From positions 248,001 to 312,000 of the forward strand of contig NZ_JHVN01000001.1 in assembly GCF_000620165.1 (NCBI RefSeq): a stretch of 64,000 bases of DNA. The letters are read 5' to 3'. Made by a program: the position numbers and the translations under genes. Below, piece by piece: positions 43,375 through 50,856 of this stretch (the stretch's first letter is position 1; every line of letters begins with the position of its first letter). The stretch is from Anoxybacillus tepidamans PS2 (GTDB lineage: Bacteria > Bacillota > Bacilli > Bacillales > Anoxybacillaceae). The notes under the pieces were generated by a model. It was not told the DNA's origin and ran no database searches. It saw only the letters and a program-made list of their open reading frames with translations.

Positions 43375-44912
43375 CGTCTTCCTCCTATCTTCGCCACAAG
43401 TTCATCCTTTCTCCGCTCAAGCCGCCGCTTTCTCCACTGCTCAACTTCATGCGGATGGTCGAGGCGGTAATGCCCCCCACGGCTTTCAGTTCGTTCGAGC
43501 GCAGAAGTCGTAATTAACCAACCGGTAATGAGCATGCAGACGATCGTCATTTCTTCTTCATCTAAGGAACCTAAATCCGCGTTTACGAGTTCCGCGATAG
43601 AAAATTGCTCAAACCATTCTTTAGCCGTTGTTAAACTTTGCTCATCACGCACAATCCCGACGTGTTGCATCATCATTGTTTGAATTTCTTCTTTAGTCGG
43701 CAGCGGTTTTTCAAATGGATTCGTGTTCAATTCTTTCGCTCCATCCGCCGCGAAAGCAGTTTGCCCTTCATTGCGCAGCGCTTCGGCTACCCGCGCGCCG
43801 AATACAATTCCTTCAAGCAAGGAATTGCTCGCTAAACGATTAGCACCGTGAACGCCTGTACAAGCCGCTTCACCGACCGCATACAAACCTGGCACCGTCG
43901 TTTCTCCCCACAAATCGACGACAATGCCGCCCATAAGAAAATGCGCACCCGGCACGACTGGAAGCTTTCCGTTTTCAATGCACACACCGTAAGACTCGCA
44001 CATTCCCGCAATCGTCGGGAAACGCTCCGCAAAGTTGGGGATCATTGAAATGTCCAAATAAATGCGATGGCCTTTGACGATTTCGCCATGAATCGCCCGC
44101 GCTACGACATCACGCGGCGCTAAGTCTTGCTGCGGATGCACATGCTCCATCAATCTTTTTCCGTCTTCCGTTATCAGTACCGCCCCTTCTCCACGCACCG
44201 CTTCGGAAATGAGTCCTACCGCTTTGCCATTAACATAAAGCATCGTCGGATGGAATTGAATAAACTCCATATCGGTAACCGCTGCCCCCGCCCGATAAGC
44301 TAAGGCGATGCCGTCGCCGGTCACCGTCGGCGCATTCGATGAAAAAGAATACAATGTTCCGCAGCCCCCTGTCGACAAAACGACAGCATTAGCATAGTAA
44401 GCGCTCTTTTTAGTTCGAACCCCTACACATCGTCCGTGATGAACAATTAAATCCGTGATTCTTTCATTTTCAATAATCGTCACTCGCCCGCGCAGTTTCT
44501 CCAGCAAAAAGGAAACGATCGCCTTTCCAGTTTGATCGCCCCCCGCATGTAAAATTCGTCTTTGGCCATGCGCCCCTTCCTTTCCGAGATGAAATCGACC
44601 GGACTCATCCGCGTCGAAGCGCAATCCAGCTTCAATCAATTGTAAAAGCCGTTTCGGTCCTTCCTGAACGAGAACTTCTACTGCCAATTCATCGTTATGA
44701 TATGCTCCTGCGACAAGTGTATCTTCGTAATGATAGCTCCAATGATCTTGCTCGGATAAAGCTGCTGCTACTCCTCCTTGAGCAAGCCACGAATTACTTT
44801 CCTCAGGTTTTGTTTTTGTGAAAATTATCACATTTTTATGCTCGTGTAAACAATAGGCTGTCATAAGCGATGCAAGACCGCCACCAACAATGATGACATC
44901 CGCTTGTGGCAT
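43371..44912 (-). CDS. nadB: L-aspartate oxidase NadB
   Basis: FAD enzyme of 513 residues that oxidises aspartate to iminoaspartate, first step of NAD synthesis. The FAD-binding VIIVGGGLASLMTAYCL is at residues 6-22, followed by SWLAQGGVAAA, the active-site HPTMLYV region near 240 and GLYAVGEAACTGVHGANRLASNSLLEG near 345 (read in parts). First gene of nadBCA, divergent from nifS-nadR. The shared intergenic dyad is a likely NadR site. Confidence 0.95.
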   Translation of the reverse strand: MPQADVIIVGGGLASLMTAYCLHEHKNVIIFTKTKPEESNSWLAQGGVAAALSEQDHWSYHYEDTLVAGAYHNDELAVEVLVQEGPKRLLQLIEAGLRFDADESGRFHLGKEGAHGQRRILHAGGDQTGKAIVSFLLEKLRGRVTIIENERITDLIVHHGRCVGVRTKKSAYYANAVVLSTGGCGTLYSFSSNAPTVTGDGIALAYRAGAAVTDMEFIQFHPTMLYVNGKAVGLISEAVRGEGAVLITEDGKRLMEHVHPQQDLAPRDVVARAIHGEIVKGHRIYLDISMIPNFAERFPTIAGMCESYGVCIENGKLPVVPGAHFLMGGIVVDLWGETTVPGLYAVGEAACTGVHGANRLASNSLLEGIVFGARVAEALRNEGQTAFAADGAKELNTNPFEKPLPTKEEIQTMMMQHVGIVRDEQSLTTAKEWFEQFSIAELVNADLGSLDEEEMTIVCMLITGWLITTSALERTESRGGHYRLDHPHEVEQWRKRRLERRKDELVAKIGGRR

Positions 44913-44938
44913 GAATAAGCCCCCTGTTATTATTTACT

Positions 44939-44982
44939 GTCTTGACACCTATATTGACATATAATTAAACTGATGACAAGAC
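44939..44982. promoter_or_regulatory. Divergent nadB/nifS control region with dyad
   Basis: The 94-base gap holds the inverted repeat GTCTTGnCA ... TGnCAAGAC (44939 and 44982 outer ends). For nadB, TTGTCA and CAATAT are 17 bases apart on the minus strand; for nifS, TTGACA and TAAACT are 18 apart on the plus strand. Both sets overlap the dyad. In B. subtilis NadR (YrxA) represses both operons from this gap with nicotinate as cofactor, so the dyad is inferred to be its operator. Confidence 0.6.
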
Positions 44983-45015
44983 TTTTATTTTTCCAAATGT
45001 GAGGGAATGAGCAAG

Positions 45016-46149
45016 ATGATTTATCTCGACTACGCAGCAACAACTCCGATGAGCGAAGAAGCGTTAGCCGCTTATATAGAAGCGGCCAAATTATATTTTG
45101 GCAACTCCAGCAGCCTGCATGACATCGGAAGCGACGCGGCCCGCCTGCTTTCCATTTGCCGCAAACAGCTTGCCGAGTTGATTGGTGGCGATGAACGCGG
45201 CATTTATTTCACAAGCGGCGGCACCGAATCGAACGTCCTTGCTGTTCGCTCGATCATTGCAGCGCATCGGCATAAAGGAAATCACCTTATCACGACAGCG
45301 ACCGAACATGCTTCTTTGCACCATTTGTTTCAACAGCTTGAAACAGAAGGATACGAAGTCACCTATATACCGGTGGACCGCTTCGGGCTTATCGATGTGG
45401 AGGCAGTTGAACAAGCGGTAACAGAGCGCACGATTTTCGCCTCGATTCACCACGCCAATTCGGAAATTGGCACCGTGCAGCCGATCGCAGAAATCAGCAA
45501 CCGTTTGCACAAATATGGCGTCATTGTTCATAGCGATTGCGTGCAAACATTTGGTAAAATACAAGTGGATCTGCAAACGCTTGGAGTGGACAGCCTTTCC
45601 ATCTCCGCCCATAAAATTTACGGCCCAAAAGGCGTCGGAGCCGTCTATATCGACCCTCGCATCAAATGGACGCCTTGCTTCCTCAATGCGACGCACGAAT
45701 CCGGCTTCCGCCCGGGAACAGTCAACGTGCCGGGCATCGCCTCCTTTGTCACCGCTGCGCAGCACGCTTGCAAACATCGGGCGGACGAGCATGCGCGGCT
45801 TGAGCAGCTGCGGCACTATGCAATTTCGCAAATTCATGAGAAAAAGCTGCCGATTGCTGTTGAAGGACATCCCGACGCGCACTTGCCAAACATTCTCGGC
45901 CTTTCGGTGCACGGCATTGAGGGGCAATATACGATGTTAGAGTGCAACCGTTACGGCATTGCCATTTCCACAGGCAGCGCGTGCCAAGTGGGAAAACAGG
46001 CTCCGTCGCGGACGATGATTGCGATTGGCAAAGAGGATGATGAAGCGAAACAATTTGTTCGCGTATCATTTGGCAAAACGACGACGAAAGCAGATATTGA
46101 CCGCCTCGTATCCGTATTCGAAACGATTTGTCAGCATAGAAAGGAGTAG
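45016..46149 (+). CDS. nifS: NifS-type cysteine desulfurase for NadA
   Basis: PLP enzyme of 377 residues; lysine in SLSISAHKIYGPKG (near 200) and catalytic cysteine in ISTGSACQVGKQ (near 322). In B. subtilis the equivalent NifS matures the Fe-S cluster of NadA and is divergent from nadBCA, as here. The start at 45016 has GAGGGA nine bases upstream and matches the family N-terminus; an ATG nine bases earlier sits on the ribosome site. Followed by nadR after six bases. Confidence 0.93.
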   Translation: MIYLDYAATTPMSEEALAAYIEAAKLYFGNSSSLHDIGSDAARLLSICRKQLAELIGGDERGIYFTSGGTESNVLAVRSIIAAHRHKGNHLITTATEHASLHHLFQQLETEGYEVTYIPVDRFGLIDVEAVEQAVTERTIFASIHHANSEIGTVQPIAEISNRLHKYGVIVHSDCVQTFGKIQVDLQTLGVDSLSISAHKIYGPKGVGAVYIDPRIKWTPCFLNATHESGFRPGTVNVPGIASFVTAAQHACKHRADEHARLEQLRHYAISQIHEKKLPIAVEGHPDAHLPNILGLSVHGIEGQYTMLECNRYGIAISTGSACQVGKQAPSRTMIAIGKEDDEAKQFVRVSFGKTTTKADIDRLVSVFETICQHRKE

Positions 46150-46155
46150 AAGCGG

Positions 46156-46692
46156 ATGAAAGAAGAGAAGAAAATTTTAGGAGAACAGCGGCGAACGCTC
46201 ATTTTAGAGTGGCTGAAGGAAAGCAAGCGGCCGCTAACCGGCGCGGAACTCGCGGCCAAAGCGAACGTCAGCCGCCAAGTGATCGTGCAAGATATTTCGC
46301 TGTTAAAAGCGCGCAATGAACCGATTATTGCTACAAGCCAAGGCTATTTATATTTGCAAGCACCAACGCAAAACGAAACGTACACGCGCATCGTCGCATG
46401 CTTTCACACTCCGGAACAAACAAAGGAAGAACTGTACTTGATCGTCGACCACGGCGTCACCGTCAAAGATGTCAAAATTGAACACCCTGTCTACGGCGAC
46501 TTAACCGCTTCGGTCATGGTCAGCAACCGCCAGGAAGTCGACCAGTTCATTCAAAAAATTGAGGACACCAAATCTTCATACTTGCTTCAGCTGACAGACG
46601 GCACGCATCTTCACACGCTCGAAGCCGATTCGCTGGCGAAGCTTGACGCCGCTTGCTGCGCACTGCAAAAAGCGGGGTTTTTAATTGAATGA
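46156..46692 (+). CDS. nadR: NAD-synthesis repressor NadR (NiaR/YrxA)
   Basis: Protein of 178 residues with an N-terminal HTH_11 domain (about 10-60, LTGAELAAKANVSRQVIVQDISLL) and a C-terminal 3H domain named for conserved histidines, visible in VACFHTPEQ, IVDHGVTVKDV and DGTHLHTLEAD. It represses the nad genes with nicotinic acid as co-repressor and here is the second gene of nifS-nadR. In B. subtilis pheA follows; here synteny ends with this gene. Confidence 0.93.
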   Translation: MKEEKKILGEQRRTLILEWLKESKRPLTGAELAAKANVSRQVIVQDISLLKARNEPIIATSQGYLYLQAPTQNETYTRIVACFHTPEQTKEELYLIVDHGVTVKDVKIEHPVYGDLTASVMVSNRQEVDQFIQKIEDTKSSYLLQLTDGTHLHTLEADSLAKLDAACCALQKAGFLIE

Positions 46693-46698
46693 TAAAGA

Positions 46699-46748
46699 AA
46701 AAAGCTGGCTCTAAAAATGCTAAATGAATGTTTTTGGAGCCAGCTTCG
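46699..46748 (+). terminator. Hairpin after nadR
   Basis: Ten-base perfect stem AAGCTGGCTC / GAGCCAGCTT with further inner A/T pairing, just past the nadR stop. The T-run is poor, so termination may be inefficient. Confidence 0.55.
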
Positions 46749-46785
46749 TTCATATATGATTTTCTTTTTAGTGTGCCAATGAACC

Positions 46786-46840
46786 TCTCCCACCTACACT
46801 TCGTTTAGAGGTGGGAGACTTCTCGGTGGATATGTTAAAA
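46786..46840 (-). repeat. Inverted repeat copy A, IS200/IS605-like end
   Basis: On the minus strand this element reads TTTTAACATATC...GAAGTCTCCCACCTC...GAAGTGT and closes into a perfect nine-base stem CTCCCACCT / AGGTGGGAG. A 46-nt stretch recurs in opposite orientation at 49623-49668 with three mismatches. Subterminal hairpins of this kind are typical of IS200/IS605 (TnpA/TnpB) ends. No transposase gene is nearby, so it would be a solitary end. It overlaps the uppP stop codon. Confidence 0.55.
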
Positions 46841-47650
46841 ATAGATAATATATATCAAACACGCTAATGCGATTCGGTAGACTGCAAAAGGAATCAACCG
46901 AATCCGATTAATTAATTTAAGAAAAAACTTGATGGAAATTAACGCGAAAATAAAAGCGCTAATAAAACCTACTATAAAAAATGGAATCACATCTACGGTA
47001 AAATACTTCCATTTGCTTACAAGCGACAAAAAGCTAGCCCCTGCCATAATAGGAACCGCCATAATAAACGTAAAATCCGCCGCTGCCCGGTGGCTCATTC
47101 CAAGCAGCACACCGCCCGATATCGTCGAGCCGGAACGAGAAAATCCAGGCCACAACGATAAACATTGAATAAGCCCAATGGAAAAGGCCTGCTTATATGT
47201 GATCTGATCCACTGTCTCAACGGTTTGTTTGCGTCCACCGAATAAATCAGCCGCAATCATTAATAGTGCGCCAATGACAAGTCCAATTAAAACAGTCTTT
47301 GTTGAAAATAAATGTTCATCGATATAGTCTTCAAATAAAATCCCCAAAATTCCCGCAGGCAATAATCCAACAATCACGTGGGTTAAACGCAGTCTGCGGC
47401 CGCTTGTCCCTTTTTTCAACCCTAATAACTCAATAAATCGATTTCGGAAAACAACGACCACTGCAAGAATGGAACCGAGCTGAATAACAACTTTGAATGT
47501 ATTCGCTACTTTTTCGTTTAAAAAATCTTGAGAGCGAAGCCACATATCATCCACAATAATCATATGGCCAGTAGAAGAAACGGGCGCAAATTCTGTTAAT
47601 CCTTCTACAGCACCTAAAATAAGTCCGACAAGTAATTCCCATATGTTCAT
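46835..47650 (-). CDS. uppP: Undecaprenyl-diphosphatase (UppP/BacA)
   Basis: Membrane enzyme of 271 residues that dephosphorylates undecaprenyl diphosphate to recycle the cell-wall lipid carrier; extra copies give bacitracin resistance. The two active-site motifs are present: EGLTEFAPVSSTGHMIIV (16-33) and GFSRSGSTISGG (near 172). About eight membrane segments. The stop lies inside repeat copy A. It is outside the conserved synteny block, so it may be an accessory paralogue. Confidence 0.93.
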   Translation of the reverse strand: MNIWELLVGLILGAVEGLTEFAPVSSTGHMIIVDDMWLRSQDFLNEKVANTFKVVIQLGSILAVVVVFRNRFIELLGLKKGTSGRRLRLTHVIVGLLPAGILGILFEDYIDEHLFSTKTVLIGLVIGALLMIAADLFGGRKQTVETVDQITYKQAFSIGLIQCLSLWPGFSRSGSTISGGVLLGMSHRAAADFTFIMAVPIMAGASFLSLVSKWKYFTVDVIPFFIVGFISAFIFALISIKFFLKLINRIRLIPFAVYRIALACLIYIIYF

Positions 47651-47685
47651 GAATCTAATCCCCTTACATTTATTTTGCTCGTTTA

Positions 47686-48318
47686 TTAGCCTTTGATTTT
47701 TTTATAAAGAGCGCTATCCACCAATTTGTAAATAAAGAACAAGCCTATAAATCCAACGCCGTATGCTAAAAATGTATAGGCCCCTACAAGCCAAGGTAGG
47801 CTAAAAAAGCTCGCATGAAGCAAAAGCAACACCACACTCCCTAAAATCGCCAGAAACGCATAGCCCCCCAAATAGTAATGAGCATGCAAATTAAAAACAA
47901 GCGTATTTTTCGATAAAGAAGAAAACTCCTTTACTTTAAACTGGTTGATCGCTTCTCTTGCTGCTTCCTCTTTGCTTTTTCCTTGGTTTACTTGGCCCGT
48001 TACGTAGTCTTCTAAATAAGCTTGAAGCTCCAATTTTTCTTCATGACTTAATGCCAATTGTTCCAAAAATGCTGGAATACCATTATTTTTTTGATACATT
48101 ACATTAATGCGAAGATGGCCAATATAATTAAAGGCAGCCCAAAGGGTTGCTATAAGGAAAGCCAGTCCATATCCCGCCAAAGCAGCTTTCTGAACGAATG
48201 ATGGATTATAATAAAGATCTAAATAGAACGTTGCTGCAAAACTAATAAAAGATACGAGCAGAATCCAAGCATACTTAATATCATTTAAACTAAAGGCTTT
48301 TTTTATTAGATGATGCAT
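47686..48318 (-). CDS. HAAS-domain membrane protein linked to PadR
   Basis: Protein of 210 residues with four predicted membrane segments (about 18-35, 45-62, 150-168 and 175-198) around a cytosolic helical region, LSHEEKLELQAYLEDYV...KSKEEAAREAINQFK, that reads as a HAAS (DUF1700-type) signalling domain. Such proteins are usually encoded directly after a PadR repressor and are thought to sense membrane or antibiotic stress. Here it follows padR by 11 bp. Ligand and role unknown. Confidence 0.75.
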   Translation of the reverse strand: MHHLIKKAFSLNDIKYAWILLVSFISFAATFYLDLYYNPSFVQKAALAGYGLAFLIATLWAAFNYIGHLRINVMYQKNNGIPAFLEQLALSHEEKLELQAYLEDYVTGQVNQGKSKEEAAREAINQFKVKEFSSLSKNTLVFNLHAHYYLGGYAFLAILGSVVLLLLHASFFSLPWLVGAYTFLAYGVGFIGLFFIYKLVDSALYKKIKG

Positions 48319-48329
48319 GTTTCTTCCCC

Positions 48330-48644
48330 CTAAATGAATCGCTCCACAATGCTAGACATGTGCCTCCAATCTTCGATAAACTTCCGCAATAATGTTTTCC
48401 CCTCCTCTGTGATAGCATAATACTTTCTTCTTCCGCCGTGGCTCTCTTCACCCCAATAGGCAGATATCGCTTTTTGCTTTTCCAACCTTTTGAGGGACAA
48501 ATAAAGGGTCGCTTCCTGTATCTCAAAAGCTCCTTCTGTTCTTGCCTTTATGGCTTTTGAGATCTCATATCCGTAACTATCCATTTCGTTCAGAATCGAG
48601 AGAATTAAAAGGTCAATGGTCCCTTTCAGCATTTCTTTGTTCAC
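48330..48644 (-). CDS. PadR-family transcriptional regulator
   Basis: Winged-helix repressor of 104 residues. The N-terminal MLKGTIDLLILSIL, the SYGYEISKAI helix, EATLYLSLKRLEKQ recognition helix and the GGRRKYYAIT wing are the PadR signature. The start is GTG at 48644 with GGAGGT seven bases upstream. It probably represses its own operon with the HAAS protein; a palindrome lies upstream. Confidence 0.88.
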   Translation of the reverse strand: MNKEMLKGTIDLLILSILNEMDSYGYEISKAIKARTEGAFEIQEATLYLSLKRLEKQKAISAYWGEESHGGRRKYYAITEEGKTLLRKFIEDWRHMSSIVERFI

Positions 48645-48692
48645 ATTTTTGACCTCCAAAATTACCTTAAATAATTAAGTACTCAACAATTA

Positions 48693-48710
48693 AAAATAGT
48701 AAACTATTTT
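48693..48710. promoter_or_regulatory. Palindrome upstream of padR, possible operator
   Basis: Perfect dyad AAAATAGT-AA-ACTATTTT about 50 bases upstream of the padR start, inside an AT-rich region that must hold the promoter. PadR regulators are usually autoregulated; assignment is inference. Confidence 0.45.
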
Positions 48711-48937
48711 ACTTAATAATGCAAGGTAATATTTAAAATTTCCTTTCAAAATCCCAAAGAAAAAACCCACCAGCGGGGTGGTGAGGTTTTACACTGCTAA
48801 ATATCGACCTAATGCAAGGGTTAAAGAGCATATTTACTATTTCCTTATTTTCAAAATCGAATTTTTGTAAACCTTTAGAAAATTATTTGAATTTTATTGA
48901 TTTTTTTGTAAAATCTAGAAAAGGAGTGTGAACATAT

Positions 48938-49210
48938 ATGAAAAAAATGATTCTTCTTGTTCTTTTGCTCGTTCATTTGGCATTTATAGCATATTACTTA
49001 ACATACATTGCATTCCCATTTAATATGTTATCGCTAATATCGCCTATTTTTTTCATCTTTAGCATCATACTATCTATCGCATTTTTGCTTCGTTATCGAA
49101 CAGAAGCAAATACCGTTCTCTTTTTATCGATCGCTGTTCTATTAAGCAGCCTTAGTTCTCTAGGTGTTTGGGGATTCCATTATTATTTGGCACGCGTTAT
49201 GGGGGGATAA
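48938..49210 (+). CDS. Small membrane protein, unknown
   Basis: Protein of 90 residues with three hydrophobic segments (about 4-25, 30-52 and 58-80). AAAGGAG lies eleven bases before the ATG. No recognised family. Upstream 278 bp hold the padR promoter and a hairpin ACCCACC...GGTGGTGAGG at about 48768-48793. It is AT-rich like its surroundings and lies inside the block bounded by the two inverted repeats. Confidence 0.6.
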   Translation: MKKMILLVLLLVHLAFIAYYLTYIAFPFNMLSLISPIFFIFSIILSIAFLLRYRTEANTVLFLSIAVLLSSLSSLGVWGFHYYLARVMGG

Positions 49211-49330
49211 GCATGTAAAAAAGAAAGAGTTCTTAAACGTGCAGATTTTTAACAGATTATATTATACAGAAATAGAACGATTATTCGATATCGTACCAAA
49301 ACCGAAGAAAGAGCAATCGCGTGTATCCAG

Positions 49331-49576
49331 TTACCACTTGCGGAATAGCAATAAATACATCCCCCCGATTATAAAACTGAATCCCAATAAAAATAGGAAT
49401 GCTCTTCTTAAAATCGTCGGCAAAAGTCTGTAAATAATCATAAATAAAAACTCTAACAAATCCGTTGGGATTCCGGGACCAAATTCTCTTATTTCTCTCT
49501 TATTACCGAAAATAGCTATCCACATTATAAATAATCCAAGCAAAATAAGAATAATGAAACATACGGTTAACCACAT
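49331..49576 (-). CDS. Small two-segment membrane protein, unknown
   Basis: Protein of 81 residues with hydrophobic segments at about 2-20 and 52-77 separated by a charged loop GNKREIREFGPGIP. The start at 49576 is chosen because AAGGGAG precedes it; an ATG seven codons earlier has a weak site. No recognised family. Confidence 0.55.
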   Translation of the reverse strand: MWLTVCFIILILLGLFIMWIAIFGNKREIREFGPGIPTDLLEFLFMIIYRLLPTILRRAFLFLLGFSFIIGGMYLLLFRKW

Positions 49577-49622
49577 CTTTCCGACTCCCTTGTTCATCTC
49601 TCAAACAGATATGCCAACTAGA

Positions 49623-49668
49623 TTTTAACATATCTACCGATAAGTCTCCCACCTCTTAACGAAGTGTA
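49623..49668 (+). repeat. Inverted repeat copy B, IS200/IS605-like end
   Basis: 46-nt element matching copy A (46795-46840, opposite strand) at 43 positions. The left arm CTCCCACCT is present but the right arm of the hairpin is missing, so this copy is broken. Copies A and B face outward and bracket uppP, the HAAS gene, padR and two small membrane protein genes. Confidence 0.55.
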
Positions 49669-49766
49669 AATCATTAAACAACATAGGAACTTGTAATGAG
49701 CCACTGGATAGTATAATCCATTTTCTTTACCGTAATAACCCTCTGCATAATGATAATTGGACGCTA

Positions 49767-50056
49767 CTATCTTGCAGTTTTTGGATAGAATGCTATCCTG
49801 GACATCGTACTGATCTTCTGCTGCGACGTTTCTGCCTGTACTAGGTTAATGCGGTAACATTCACTTGCCCATTGAACAACGTTTTCTGTAAAATCATCTA
49901 AATGACACGTAAAGCCCGTGCCTGCGACTGCTTCTTTATTTAAATTTTCTAAAGGAGGCAAACCACTTTCCATGTCCCACTCGTATTGCTATTCGCATCT
50001 TATCGAAGGTTTCTCGCCTCGTCATAAGTAAATCCTTCGAACTCAATGGTTGCATC
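49767..50056 (-). pseudogene. Heavily decayed RHS core fragment
   Basis: On the minus strand the frame EFEGFTYDEARNL followed by a stop aligns with EVEGFTYDDAGNL of the RHS cores at 58900 and 63250, 10 of 13 identical. After a frameshift the next 68 codons (WDMESGL...ENLN...GFTCHLDDF) align with WDGEGRL...KDLN...SFTYRPDGL of the same core. At least one stop and one frameshift are present. It is an old, dead relative of the RHS cassettes 7-13 kb to the right, on the same strand, and extends the former reach of that locus. Confidence 0.7.
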
Positions 50057-50176
50057 AAAGATAAAGAAGTAGAATCAAAAAGAAATAATTGAAAATAATC
50101 CCCCAGATGACAAATTCTGTACCTTTATATTACAATATGCTTATGTCTATATTGATACATATTGGGGGATTTACTG

Positions 50177-50827
50177 ATGGTATATAAAAGCAATCCGCTT
50201 AAAGAAATTTTTCAGCCCAAAATTGCGTTTGCCCAGCTTAGAGAAGCGGAACGGTTAAAAAATGTAGCAGTTGTCGCCTTAATCCTCTTATTTTTTAACG
50301 TTGTTCTTTCGTTGCTGCGGGGGTATTTTGGCATTGATGCGGAGGATTTGACAAAACATCTTGACCGATACACAGATGAGCAATTTGCTTTTTTACAACT
50401 TTTATTCGTTTTAGGCCATGTTTTCGGAGGCATATGTATCCCGCTATTATTTTTGTTTGTTTCCTCTATCATTTTTTATTTGCTTTTTGATATCTGTTTT
50501 GTGAAACTATTAACAATTCAACTAGCAATCTTATTTATTTTCTTACTTGAAGATATAATTCTCTTTCCATTTCAACTATTTCTCGGGGTAAAGAATCTCT
50601 TTTCCCCATTTTCCCTTGGCGTGTGGGGACCTTACATAACGAAACACACCTTTATATGGGCATTGTTGCGCACCGTTTCCGTCTTTTCGATCTGGGCCAT
50701 AGCAGTACAAATCATCGCTCTTCGCTCCTTGACGGAAAAACCGGTCCAACGTGTTGCGATGATTGTGATCGCCGTCTACCTCTTTTTTGGCGTTATTATT
50801 AGTAGCTTATACAAACTTTCTATTTAG
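50177..50827 (+). CDS. Yip1-family membrane protein, YknW-like
   Basis: Protein of 216 residues with five predicted membrane segments and a Yip1 domain (about 25-210). In B. subtilis YknW (Yip1) is the first gene of yknWXYZ, an ABC exporter that protects against the SDP toxin. Here a YknX-like adaptor follows 29 bp downstream, which supports that reading. The ATPase and permease are absent. The start at 50177 has GGGGGA seven bases upstream. Confidence 0.75.
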   Translation: MVYKSNPLKEIFQPKIAFAQLREAERLKNVAVVALILLFFNVVLSLLRGYFGIDAEDLTKHLDRYTDEQFAFLQLLFVLGHVFGGICIPLLFLFVSSIIFYLLFDICFVKLLTIQLAILFIFLLEDIILFPFQLFLGVKNLFSPFSLGVWGPYITKHTFIWALLRTVSVFSIWAIAVQIIALRSLTEKPVQRVAMIVIAVYLFFGVIISSLYKLSI

Positions 50828-50856
50828 TGAACTGTAATGAAAGGCAGGGGGAACGG

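Noticed and set aside
45091-45927. 278-codon frame antisense to nifS
   Set aside because: nifS matches its family along the full length; the opposite frame has no ribosome site and no recognisable features.
49164-49433. 89-codon plus-strand frame (IFNRLYYTEIERLFDIVPKPKK)
   Set aside because: No ribosome site, starts inside the preceding gene and runs antisense into the next. The middle part could be a transposase remnant, but I could not support that.
46786-49668. Two similar elements considered as CRISPR repeats
   Set aside because: Only two copies, inverted and 2.8 kb apart, with no spacers; no cas genes and no CRISPR array were seen anywhere in the window.
49767-49973. 68-codon minus-strand frame as a gene
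   Set aside because: It is part of a decayed RHS core; the homologous frame upstream contains a stop and a frameshift.
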